Positions 1-5,237 are shown, counted from the first letter of the stretch. The stretch: 5,237 bases of DNA from Bacillota bacterium (GCA_021820805.1 JAKADF010000289.1:1-5237), one strand, 5' to 3'. Made by a program: numbers and translations. Notes: a model not told the origin generated them from the letters alone.

Positions 1-161
1 CCTTCAGAACCAGTACGGTCTATTTGACCCAGCGTTTCGTTTCCGTTTCGAACATCGACTACAACGATTTTTGCGCCTTCCTTTGCAAACTGAATCGCGG
101 CAGCTTGCCCGATGCCGTTCGCAGCACCTGTAATAACAGCTACTTTATCCTTCAAACGCAT
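1..161 (-). CDS. Short-chain dehydrogenase/reductase (SDR), N-terminal part only
   Basis: This is the first 53 codons of an NAD(P)-dependent short-chain dehydrogenase; the rest lies beyond the left edge. The visible protein begins MRLKDKVAVITGAANGIG, the typical SDR opening: beta-strand 1, then the TGxxxGIG dinucleotide-binding motif at residues 11-18. A second strand, KIVVVDV, ends in Asp36, and an acid there usually favours NAD over NADP. The catalytic Ser/Tyr/Lys are not in the window, so the substrate cannot be inferred. The ATG at 161-159 is chosen because GAGGTGG lies five bases upstream and the protein starts where SDRs normally do. The gene follows the LarA-family gene on the same strand after 313 bp containing a probable terminator. 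It may thus be a separate transcript or be reached by read-through. A role oxidising another hydroxyl of the same substrate is an inference from position only. SDR membership is nearly certain. Confidence 0.93.
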   Translation of the reverse strand, partial: MRLKDKVAVITGAANGIGQAAAIQFAKEGAKIVVVDVRNGNETLGQIDRTGSE

Positions 162-166
162 TTCAA

Positions 167-173
167 CCACCTC
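167..173 (-). promoter_or_regulatory. Ribosome binding site of the SDR gene
   Basis: On the minus strand GAGGTGG stands five bases before the ATG at 161-159. It is a good Shine-Dalgarno match and fixes the start of this partial gene. Confidence 0.75.
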
Positions 174-323
174 ACATTGGTTGATAGGGTAGAATCCTGC
201 CTGCACGACGATTCACTTTCTGCTAAATTTCACAATTCATTCAATGGAATCAGTTCAAATATACGTGGGATTAGATTTAAATATCCGTCAAGTTGAGGTA
301 TGTTTTTGAAAGTCCTGAAAGTC

Positions 324-376
324 AAAAAGACGTCTCCAATGTTTGATTAGTCTAGTATCAACCAAACAGAGACGTC
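324..376 (-). terminator. Probable Rho-independent terminator of the LarA-family transcription unit
   Basis: On the minus strand GACGTCTC (376-369) pairs perfectly with GAGACGTC (336-329). Inside it TGTTTG (368-363) pairs with CAAACA (345-340), with a three-base TTG bulge (339-337) on the descending side and a 17-base loop. TTTTT (328-324) follows the stem immediately, then GACTTTC. The element lies about 100 bases beyond the stop codon at 475, in the right orientation to end the transcript carrying the LarA-family gene. The stem is longer and more elaborate than a usual terminator and the T-run is short, so partial read-through into the SDR gene is possible. Confidence 0.7.
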
Positions 377-474
377 CTTCTATCATTTAAGCAAAAAAGC
401 TTGAAATTGAATGACTTAATAAATTTCTTAATCAAACCGTGGAAGTTTACCTTCTATTCCCTTAATTTGTATAT

Positions 475-1770
475 CTATTTTGTTTTCTGCCAACATGACG
501 CATGGTCGAATCGACCAGCAGTATCAAATGGGAAGTCTTCTGGTTCACTTAAAATAGTTACATCGTCTCTTTGAGATAACAGTGGCAACAGTGATTCAGA
601 AACACGAATATAATTCATAGCCAAAGTTGTCCGGATGTGAACAACCCTAGCGTCTTCATCTCTTAATATATTGCATGTCTTAATTGCAGCCTGAACTGCA
701 CGTTTATCGGTATCGAGTATCATTGGCATTTTTACTGGTGTCATAACAGTCGATGTCAAGGCATTTGGATAAGTTTTATCAAAATCTACCATATCCAATA
801 CACGTTTTGTAGCCGTATCTGCCACACCTAGACCATTTGCATTTCCATGCGTGCGTTCCGTTAATCCTAGTACAACAATTTTGGTTACATTTGGTCCGCC
901 CGTTGCATATGGAGTTGGATATCGCCCAGTAATATTCGGATCCATACCATCTCCGCTGATGTCCTTACCAATCTCATCAACTATGAGGACGTCAATATCA
1001 TCAACAAGGATGCGGGGCATAGATGCTTTAGCTAATTCAAGAAGAGCTGGTTCACGAGCAAATATTTCACTTGTAGGCAAAACTTCAATACGTTGAACGT
1101 GATCGTACGCGTTCTCGACAATTGCAACACCGCATAAAATCTTGCCAGTCTTCATGACAACATCTGCAATCTGGACAATGTGCTCTGCCATTTTCCCGAA
1201 TCCAAGCTTATGGCAAGACTCTGCACCCTTTTGCTTACCGACACCAATTGCCATCATCTTTACTATGCCGCTCTCGTACTTACCGCGAAATGCCGTATGC
1301 GGCTTTACACGGTTAATTAATACGATACCGTCAGCTGCATAGGCGTAATGGTCAATATACACCGGCAGACCATTTGGCAATTCACCAACTTGGACAACTT
1401 CCATCGAAGCGCGAATCGGGACTCCCATTTTCTCTTCAGTGACGCCAAGGCTTTCCAAAACTTCCTTCTGTCCAGGACCTGTTGCACCGCCGTGGCTGCC
1501 CATTCCTGGAACAATGAAAGGAGAAAACCCCTTGCTTTTTAAGTTCTCTACTACATGTTTTGTGACTTCATCGATTCGCGCAATTCCGCGGCTTCCGACA
1601 ATAACGGCAATTTCCCCGCCCTCTGGCCAAGAAATTTTTTCGTTTTCTTTTTCAAAAGCCGATTTAACTGCTTCTCCTAAATCCGCAATGCACGGATCTT
1701 GGAACTTTTGCGCAATTAATGCCATTCTTGGAATAGGAACTGAATCCACTAACTCGCTTATCACACTCAT
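475..1770 (-). CDS. LarA-family (DUF2088/Lar_N) nickel-pincer-dependent 2-hydroxyacid racemase or epimerase
   Basis: This 431-residue protein is a homologue of lactate racemase LarA, an enzyme that inverts C2 of 2-hydroxy acids by hydride transfer to a lysine-bound nickel-pincer nucleotide. Spacing maps well on Lactiplantibacillus plantarum LarA as I remember it. Arg61 (GSRGIA) and His93 (GSHGGAT) match Arg75 and His108; His158 (RVKPHTAF) matches catalytic His174. Lys171 (SGIVKMM) matches cofactor-bearing Lys184, and His187, sixteen residues later as in LarA, matches nickel ligand His200. The place of the classical Gln295/Lys298 pair is taken by DPNITGR (277-283), so the substrate is probably not lactate. 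The length is typical of the family and no signal peptide or membrane segment is seen. The ATG at 1770 has GGAAGGAG ten bases upstream. The dehydrogenase gene lies 68 bp upstream and larE is in the same cluster, supporting a functional NPN enzyme. A sugar-acid C2 epimerase is one option; the substrate is unresolved. Confidence 0.9.
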   Translation of the reverse strand: MSVISELVDSVPIPRMALIAQKFQDPCIADLGEAVKSAFEKENEKISWPEGGEIAVIVGSRGIARIDEVTKHVVENLKSKGFSPFIVPGMGSHGGATGPGQKEVLESLGVTEEKMGVPIRASMEVVQVGELPNGLPVYIDHYAYAADGIVLINRVKPHTAFRGKYESGIVKMMAIGVGKQKGAESCHKLGFGKMAEHIVQIADVVMKTGKILCGVAIVENAYDHVQRIEVLPTSEIFAREPALLELAKASMPRILVDDIDVLIVDEIGKDISGDGMDPNITGRYPTPYATGGPNVTKIVVLGLTERTHGNANGLGVADTATKRVLDMVDFDKTYPNALTSTVMTPVKMPMILDTDKRAVQAAIKTCNILRDEDARVVHIRTTLAMNYIRVSESLLPLLSQRDDVTILSEPEDFPFDTAGRFDHASCWQKTK

Positions 1771-1780
1771 TTTATTTTTT

Positions 1781-1788
1781 CTCCTTCC
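1781..1788 (-). promoter_or_regulatory. Ribosome binding site of the LarA-family gene
   Basis: Minus-strand GGAAGGAG is followed by ten A/T bases and then ATG at 1770. The match to the anti-Shine-Dalgarno sequence is strong and the spacing slightly long. The site begins just after the palindrome at 1790-1806. Confidence 0.75.
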
Positions 1789-1789
1789 A

Positions 1790-1806
1790 CGTTTTCTGCG
1801 AAAACG
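1790..1806. repeat. Perfect 7-bp palindrome just upstream of the LarA-family ribosome binding site
   Basis: CGTTTTC (1790-1796) and GAAAACG (1800-1806) are exact inverted repeats around a TGC spacer. In the mRNA they could form a small hairpin ending one base before the GGAAGGAG ribosome binding site; in DNA they look like a repressor half-site pair. The element overlaps a weaker cre-like match at 1799-1812. Confidence 0.6.
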
Positions 1807-1812
1807 CTGCCA
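1799..1812. promoter_or_regulatory. Weak candidate cre (CcpA) site between the dehydrogenase and LarA-family genes
   Basis: CGAAAACGCTGCCA matches the Bacillus cre consensus TGWAANCGNTNWCA at 9 of 11 defined positions, including the central CG. The first T and the last W are wrong. It lies in the 68-bp gap about 30 bases before the LarA-family start codon. It could act as a roadblock-type site inside the operon, or be chance. Confidence 0.3.
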
Positions 1813-1838
1813 TGAGCTTACGCGAAATATCGACCCTT

Positions 1839-2825
1839 TTAACTTTCATTATAATTTACAGATGGATTGACGCATGTTTTTAATTGTTTAAAGGCAAGAC
1901 CAGAGAGCAGATTCTCTGCTGCCAAGAGCCCCATACGATTTCGTGTTTCGTGCGTTGCACTGCCGATATGCGGCGTAATTAAAATATTATTTAGTTTCAG
2001 TAAAGGATGATTTGGAGAAATCGGTTCAGGATCTGTCACATCAAGTGCCGCATAAGTAATTCGATTATTTCTTAGTGCATCGTACAGCGCATCCGTATCA
2101 ACAATTGGACCACGTGCGGCATTAATAAAGTATGCTGTTTGTTTCATACGAGAAAATTGTGCCTTGCCAAACATTCCGTGAGTCTCGGCTGATAATGGGA
2201 CGAGAACAACTATAAAATCGGATTGCTCAATCAAGTCATTCAATGAAGAATATGTTGCACCAATGAGCGAATCATCTTGTCTAGCTCTTCTATTGTGATA
2301 TATAACTTGCATACCGCTTGCCTGTGCACGCCGTGCGACGGCAGCGCCGATACTTCCCATGCCTACAATGCCTAACTTTTTTCCATACAAATCATTGCCA
2401 AATGGTATTTCGTAGTTGTTTACCCACTGCCCAGTTTTGACTTGTACCCATCCTTCATGGATCCGACGAGCTGCACTTAGAAGTATCCCAAAAGCAAGGT
2501 CTGCAGTGGCTTCCACTAAAACACCGGGTGTATTACCAAATGGAATGCGGTGCTTTGTGCACGCCTCAATATCGATATTGTCATAACCAACTGATGCCTG
2601 AACGATTACACGAGCCTTAGACGCATATGAAAGAAGTTCGTCATCCACTTGAGTCTTGCCTGAGCAAAAAATCCCATCTGCATCCGTCACCCAATCGTAG
2701 AGTACATCGCGTGGAATAGGGTCATTCTTGTCCCATATCCGTAAATCACATTGTTCTTTAAGGGCGTCTATTACTGAAGGTAAAACTCTGCCAGTTACAA
2801 TGACTTTATACTTATCTATTCTCAC
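1839..2825 (-). CDS. D-isomer-specific 2-hydroxyacid dehydrogenase (glyoxylate/hydroxypyruvate/2-ketogluconate reductase type)
   Basis: This 328-residue cytosolic NAD(P)-dependent dehydrogenase interconverts a 2-keto acid and a D-2-hydroxy acid. The nucleotide-binding motif GMGSIG is at 155-160, and the second Rossmann strand ends in YHNRRAR (176-182). Arginines there usually bind the 2'-phosphate of NADPH. The catalytic triad is complete: Arg238 (NAARGPIVD), Glu267 (DPEP) and His286 (TPHIGSAT). The segment GNTPGVLVEATADLAF (97-112) is characteristic of the GRHPR/GhrB branch, which includes 2-ketogluconate reductases. The length is normal. The start is GTG at 2825, with AAAAGGAG only three bases upstream, a tight spacing. 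It is kept because MRIDKYKVIVTGRV is where family members begin and the next methionine is residue 172. The gene lies between transporter and LarA-family genes, so it probably handles the transported acid after or before C2 inversion. Family is certain; the exact substrate is not. Confidence 0.93.
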   Translation of the reverse strand: MRIDKYKVIVTGRVLPSVIDALKEQCDLRIWDKNDPIPRDVLYDWVTDADGIFCSGKTQVDDELLSYASKARVIVQASVGYDNIDIEACTKHRIPFGNTPGVLVEATADLAFGILLSAARRIHEGWVQVKTGQWVNNYEIPFGNDLYGKKLGIVGMGSIGAAVARRAQASGMQVIYHNRRARQDDSLIGATYSSLNDLIEQSDFIVVLVPLSAETHGMFGKAQFSRMKQTAYFINAARGPIVDTDALYDALRNNRITYAALDVTDPEPISPNHPLLKLNNILITPHIGSATHETRNRMGLLAAENLLSGLAFKQLKTCVNPSVNYNES

Positions 2826-2828
2826 TCG

Positions 2829-2834
2829 CTCCTT
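2829..2834 (-). promoter_or_regulatory. Ribosome binding site of the dehydrogenase, unusually close to its GTG start
   Basis: Minus-strand AAGGAG ends three bases before GTG 2825-2823. The spacing is shorter than the usual five to nine bases and the start is not ATG, so initiation may be weak. No better in-frame start is available nearby. Confidence 0.55.
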
Positions 2835-2856
2835 TTATTTGGCACGTAAAAGACTG

Positions 2857-2892
2857 TGTGTAGTGGAATACAATGAATCGTCCCACTACACA
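2857..2892 (-). repeat. 10-bp perfect inverted repeat (stem-loop) between transporter and dehydrogenase genes
   Basis: TGTGTAGTGG (2857-2866) and CCACTACACA (2883-2892) are exact inverted repeats with a 16-base loop. The element fills the middle of the 99-bp gap. On the minus-strand transcript the stem is followed by CAGTCTTTTACG, which has only four consecutive T residues set back from the stem, so it is at best a weak or partial terminator. An mRNA-stabilising or processing hairpin that sets different levels of transporter and enzymes fits as well; a protein operator is also possible. Confidence 0.65.
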
Positions 2893-2924
2893 TCAGGCTT
2901 GCATGCTGTTTATTATTAAAGAAT

Positions 2925-4226
2925 TTATTCATGCATCGGTTTTTTAACCATAAACCAATAAAACACAGCCGTTAATGCCGCGATTATTCCTCCAGAAATG
3001 AATGCCATCGAATACGAGCCAGTACTATCTGCAATGATACCAGCTACGAGAGGTGAGAATGCACCTCCGAAATACCCGCCAAAATTCTGTATTGCACCTA
3101 CAGAAGCTACCATTGATTGAGGGCAAACATCCCCGGGCATTGCCCAAGCATTACCAGTAATTGCCGAAATAAAGGCAAGGGCCAGTGTCATTAAAACAAT
3201 TGTTAAACCGAGATTTTGGACAAAAGGAATAATAATACATGAAATTCCTGCCAAAATCGCGTAGATTACAATCAATATTCGCTTTGAAACTAAAGAACTT
3301 GCAATTCCTTTATCTACCATCTTTTTGGCCATATATCCACCCAAATAGATGTCGCCGATAATACCGCCAATCCACGGAATGCTTGCATAGATACCTAGGC
3401 TCGCAAGTTTCACATGGTGAGCCTTAAGCAAGTACAGCGGTAAAAAGTTCAAGAATATGTTCCACATCCAAATCGTACAGAAAAACCCGAGAATCATTCC
3501 CCACATCGTGCGGTGTTTAAAAAGTGCACCCCACGAAATGGTTGAAGTTTTTATATTTTCTTCTTCCCCGCCGCCGTCTGCTTGAATATATTCGAGCTCT
3601 TCTTGAGTAAGTTTGCGGCTTTTATCAGGATTACGATAAAAAATCATAAAGAAAATGATAAAAATAACCCCGATAATACCTGTTGCATAGAAGAGAGCAC
3701 GCCAGCCATAGGCAATCATGACTGAAACAAGAATAGGCGGTGCAAGAGCAGGACCCCATTTCGATGATGAATCCCATACTCCTGTTGCGAAACTTCTTTC
3801 TTTTTTCGGAAACCAGGTTGCTGTAAGTTTAGCGGATGTTGGGAAACACGGTGCCTCACCAATCCCAAGCAGTGTTCTCCACGTCAAGAAAGAACCCATC
3901 TTACTGCATGAGCCTGTAAAAAACGTTGAAACACTCCACCACAGTACTGCAATGGAATATATTTTCTTGGCTCCAAACCTATCGATTAGCCATCCTGCAG
4001 GCAACTGCATCACTGCATACGTCCACGAAAACACTGTACCCATTAGTCCAATGTCTGCGTTGTTTAAATGCAATTGTTTAATCATTTCTGGAGCTGCAAT
4101 TGAAAGGTTTGTCCTATCCAAATAGTTAATGATACCGCCGAGAAGTAAAAATATAATTACTGTCCAGCGGATTTTGCCGCGAACTTTTTTGACTACTGCT
4201 TCTGTTCCTTGAATCTGTGGCTGCAT
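2925..4226 (-). CDS. MFS transporter, anion:cation symporter (sugar-acid/organic-acid) type
   Basis: This 433-residue inner-membrane protein has about twelve hydrophobic segments in two groups of six, split by a charged loop at roughly 198-242. The opening of helix 1, NYLDRTNLSIAAP (34-46), is the hallmark of the anion:cation symporter family, which includes glucarate, galactonate, hexuronate and phthalate carriers. GWLIDRFGAKK (78-88) is the conserved MFS loop 2-3 motif, and GIGEAPCFP (121-129) is another family block. It probably imports a carboxylate with H+ or Na+. The ATG at 4226 is chosen because GGGGGG lies six bases upstream and the protein then has the usual short, basic N-terminus. 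The frame stays open to a TTG at 4304, but that would add 26 unusual residues without a good ribosome binding site. The gene follows larE by 178 bp and precedes the dehydrogenase by 99 bp. Its company suggests the substrate is a 2-hydroxy or sugar acid; the exact compound is unknown. Confidence 0.92.
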   Translation of the reverse strand: MQPQIQGTEAVVKKVRGKIRWTVIIFLLLGGIINYLDRTNLSIAAPEMIKQLHLNNADIGLMGTVFSWTYAVMQLPAGWLIDRFGAKKIYSIAVLWWSVSTFFTGSCSKMGSFLTWRTLLGIGEAPCFPTSAKLTATWFPKKERSFATGVWDSSSKWGPALAPPILVSVMIAYGWRALFYATGIIGVIFIIFFMIFYRNPDKSRKLTQEELEYIQADGGGEEENIKTSTISWGALFKHRTMWGMILGFFCTIWMWNIFLNFLPLYLLKAHHVKLASLGIYASIPWIGGIIGDIYLGGYMAKKMVDKGIASSLVSKRILIVIYAILAGISCIIIPFVQNLGLTIVLMTLALAFISAITGNAWAMPGDVCPQSMVASVGAIQNFGGYFGGAFSPLVAGIIADSTGSYSMAFISGGIIAALTAVFYWFMVKKPMHE

Positions 4227-4232
4227 ACGTAT

Positions 4233-4238
4233 CCCCCC
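4233..4238 (-). promoter_or_regulatory. G-run ribosome binding site that decides the transporter start
   Basis: Minus-strand GGGGGG followed by ATACGT precedes ATG 4226-4224 at six bases. It is a variant Shine-Dalgarno sequence, but it is the only one near the candidate starts and supports the 433-residue protein. Confidence 0.6.
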
Positions 4239-4250
4239 ACACTTTCTAAA

Positions 4251-4316
4251 AAAGTATGTAACAGTGATAAACACTAAAACACTAGGGAAAATTGAATGAA
4301 TCAAAGTATGCTGTAA
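4251..4316. repeat. Two imperfect direct repeats upstream of the transporter
   Basis: AAAGTATGTAAC (4251-4262) recurs as AAAGTATG-CT-GTAAC (4303-4316), starting 52 bp apart, about five helical turns. Between them, minus-strand TAGTGTTT occurs twice in tandem next to an AGTG/CACT inverted pair. The arrangement resembles paired regulator sites, but the repeats are short and could be chance. Confidence 0.3.
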
Positions 4317-4325
4317 CCGGATTCA
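4312..4325. promoter_or_regulatory. Candidate cre (CcpA) site upstream of the transporter
   Basis: TGTAACCGGATTCA matches the cre consensus TGWAANCGNTNWCA at 10 of 11 defined positions, failing only at T10, where A is allowed by looser versions of the consensus. It lies about 86 bases upstream of the transporter ATG, in the larE-transporter gap, where a promoter for the transporter-dehydrogenase-LarA unit would be expected. It would imply repression by CcpA when preferred sugars are present, as is common for carboxylate-use operons in Bacillota. No clear sigma-A promoter could be assigned beside it. Confidence 0.5.
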
Positions 4326-4332
4326 AAGATTC

Positions 4333-4369
4333 TGCAGGCCTTCATCCAGTAATAGATTTCCAGCCTGCA
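4333..4369. repeat. 7-bp inverted repeat in the larE-transporter gap
   Basis: TGCAGGC (4333-4339) and GCCTGCA (4363-4369) are exact inverted repeats with a 23-base loop, about 36 bases beyond the larE stop. On the minus strand the stem is followed by GAATCTTTGAA, without a real T-run, so I do not call it a terminator. It may be an mRNA hairpin at the larE 3' end or a regulator site. Confidence 0.45.
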
Positions 4370-4404
4370 TGTCTTTTCTATATATATTAAGCTTGCAAAT
4401 TTAT

Positions 4405-5237
4405 TTAAGCATTAGCTGCTTGTTTCGTTTCACTTGCGTTCATGGTTAATACTTCATTCATGCTGCCCGTTCGGTAGCCGCGCAGGTCTAACGAAACGTA
4501 ATTAAAGCCAATCTCTGAAAACTTCTGATAGATATTGTCTCGATTTTCGAGTACACGCGTAATATCTTCAGGTGTAACCTCTATACGGGCAACCTTGCCA
4601 TGGTGACGTACACGAACCACGCCAAATCCTATGCTCATAAGGAAGCGTTCAGCTTCGTCTACTTGTTGAATCTTTAGTTTATCAATCTTTGTTCCGTATG
4701 GTATCCGGGAGGATAAATTACAGGATGCTGGTTTATTCCATACCGGCAGGCCGATTTCTTCTGCCAATGAGCGAACTTCTTGTTTGAAGAATCCCACTTC
4801 TTGTAATGGACTGCGAATACCTTGCTCATCTCGTGCTTTTAAACCTGGCCTATAATCGCTGACATCATCTACAATCATTCCGTCTAGTACATATTGGTAA
4901 CCAAGTTTGTCAGCCAGGCTTCTCAAATGAGAATACAGCATAGCTTTGCAGTGGTACCAACTTTCTGGAGTATTCGCTACAAAATCAGGGTTTTCCAGTT
5001 CGTGAATCTCTGTTTTATAAACATTTACTCCTAAGTCTTCCGCAAGCTTTACTGCAGACTCAAATTCTTGCTTTCTAAAGGTTTCTGATGCTACGATAAC
5101 AGCCAATACCTGGTCACCCAGTTCTTGCTCTGCACGTTTGAGTAATAGAGCACTATCCACCCCACCGGAGAAGGCAACCATTACGCGCCCCATCCCGCGC
5201 AGAATTTCACCAAGTTTCTGGTTCTTGCTTTGAATTG
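4405..5237 (-). CDS. larE: LarE, ATP-dependent sacrificial sulfur transferase for nickel-pincer nucleotide synthesis (5' end missing)
   Basis: LarE adenylates pyridinium-3,5-biscarboxylic acid mononucleotide and converts its carboxylates to thiocarboxylates, an essential step in making the NPN cofactor of LarA. The visible 276 residues run off the right edge. Fourteen residues (IQSKNQKLGEILRG) precede the internal Met at 5193, so that Met is not the true start; only about four more are expected. Numbering from Met5193, the PP-loop SGGVDS is at 9-14 and DYRPGLKAR at 113-121. PASCNLSSRIPYG (155-167) carries Cys158. With about 18 residues added upstream, it corresponds to Cys176 of L. plantarum LarE, the cysteine that gives up its sulfur. 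The only other visible cysteine is Cys82, so the three-cysteine, iron-sulfur type of LarE is unlikely. The C-terminus has the conserved VSLDLRGYRTGSMN (233-246). It lies upstream of the LarA-family gene on the same strand, with the transporter and dehydrogenase between them. Confidence 0.95.
   Translation of the reverse strand, partial: IQSKNQKLGEILRGMGRVMVAFSGGVDSALLLKRAEQELGDQVLAVIVASETFRKQEFESAVKLAEDLGVNVYKTEIHELENPDFVANTPESWYHCKAMLYSHLRSLADKLGYQYVLDGMIVDDVSDYRPGLKARDEQGIRSPLQEVGFFKQEVRSLAEEIGLPVWNKPASCNLSSRIPYGTKIDKLKIQQVDEAERFLMSIGFGVVRVRHHGKVARIEVTPEDITRVLENRDNIYQKFSEIGFNYVSLDLRGYRTGSMNEVLTMNASETKQAANA

Larger units (their letters stand above)
162..474. other. 313-bp intergenic region between the LarA-family gene and the SDR gene
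   Basis: This A+T-rich stretch separates the LarA-family stop codon (TAG, 477-475) from the SDR start. It holds the two-tier hairpin and T-run at 324-376 and the SDR ribosome binding site. Between them (about 175-323) I looked for a sigma-A promoter reading leftwards. A TTGACG hexamer (minus strand, about 287-292) and a TATATT hexamer further downstream are visible, but they are about 22 bases apart, too far for a standard promoter, so I do not call one. The part from 377 to 474 contains only an AAGC/GCTT mini-hairpin around an A/T run and nothing I recognise. I see no convincing small gene on either strand. Confidence 0.6.

Noticed and set aside
265..292. TTGACG and TATATT hexamers as a promoter for the SDR gene
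   Set aside because: The spacing is about 22 bases, well outside the 16-18 used by sigma-A promoters.
24..296. Open frame of 90 codons on the plus strand at the left end
   Set aside because: Its first half is antisense to the SDR gene and the rest runs into A+T-rich intergenic DNA; no ribosome binding site or motif supports it.
475..1770. Calling the LarA homologue a lactate racemase
   Set aside because: The substrate-side Gln/Lys motif of classical LarA appears replaced, and the neighbours are a sugar-acid-type transporter and a GRHPR-type dehydrogenase, not a lactate system.
1439..1870. Open frame of 143 codons on the plus strand opposite the LarA-family gene
   Set aside because: It lies antisense to a strongly conserved gene, has no recognisable protein motif, and is explained by the codon structure of the real gene.
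3718..4125. Open frame of 135 codons on the plus strand opposite the transporter gene
   Set aside because: It is antisense to a clear MFS gene and shows no domain; it is a shadow of the hydrophobic codons on the other strand.
4227..4304. Transporter start extended to the TTG at 4304
   Set aside because: The extra 26 residues do not fit the family N-terminus, there is no good ribosome binding site before the TTG, and the ATG at 4226 has a G-run six bases upstream.
5191..5193. ATG at 5193 as the start of larE
   Set aside because: The frame is open to the window edge and the fourteen residues before it resemble the N-terminal helix of LarE proteins, so the true start lies outside the window.

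Overview
The window is a low-to-mid G+C bacterial segment with AAGGAG-type ribosome binding sites and candidate CcpA (cre) sites. Together with the protein sequences this suggests a Bacillota member of the Bacillus/Planococcaceae kind; no genus can be fixed from the sequence. All five genes lie on the minus strand, so transcription runs from the right edge to the left edge.

Layout in transcription order: (1) larE, cut by the right edge, the sulfur-donating enzyme of nickel-pincer nucleotide (NPN) cofactor synthesis; (2) a 178-bp gap with a cre-like site, short direct repeats and a hairpin; (3) an MFS transporter of the anion:cation symporter (sugar-acid) type; (4) a D-isomer-specific 2-hydroxyacid dehydrogenase of the glyoxylate/hydroxypyruvate/2-ketogluconate reductase type; (5) a LarA-family (DUF2088/Lar_N) nickel-dependent hydroxyacid racemase or epimerase; (6) a two-tier hairpin with a short T-run, a probable terminator; (7) the N-terminal third or less of a short-chain dehydrogenase/reductase (SDR), cut by the left edge.

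The genes read as one catabolic module. The transporter would import a 2-hydroxy acid or sugar acid, the LarA homologue would invert C2 using the NPN cofactor that LarE helps make, and the dehydrogenase (perhaps with the SDR) would oxidise the usable stereoisomer to a keto acid. The LarA homologue keeps the residues expected for cofactor attachment and acid/base chemistry, but appears to lack the Gln/Lys pair used by classical lactate racemase. Its substrate is therefore probably not lactate and cannot be named from this window. larB and larC, also needed for NPN, are not visible and may lie beyond the right edge. I saw no mobile element, tRNA, rRNA or CRISPR array.
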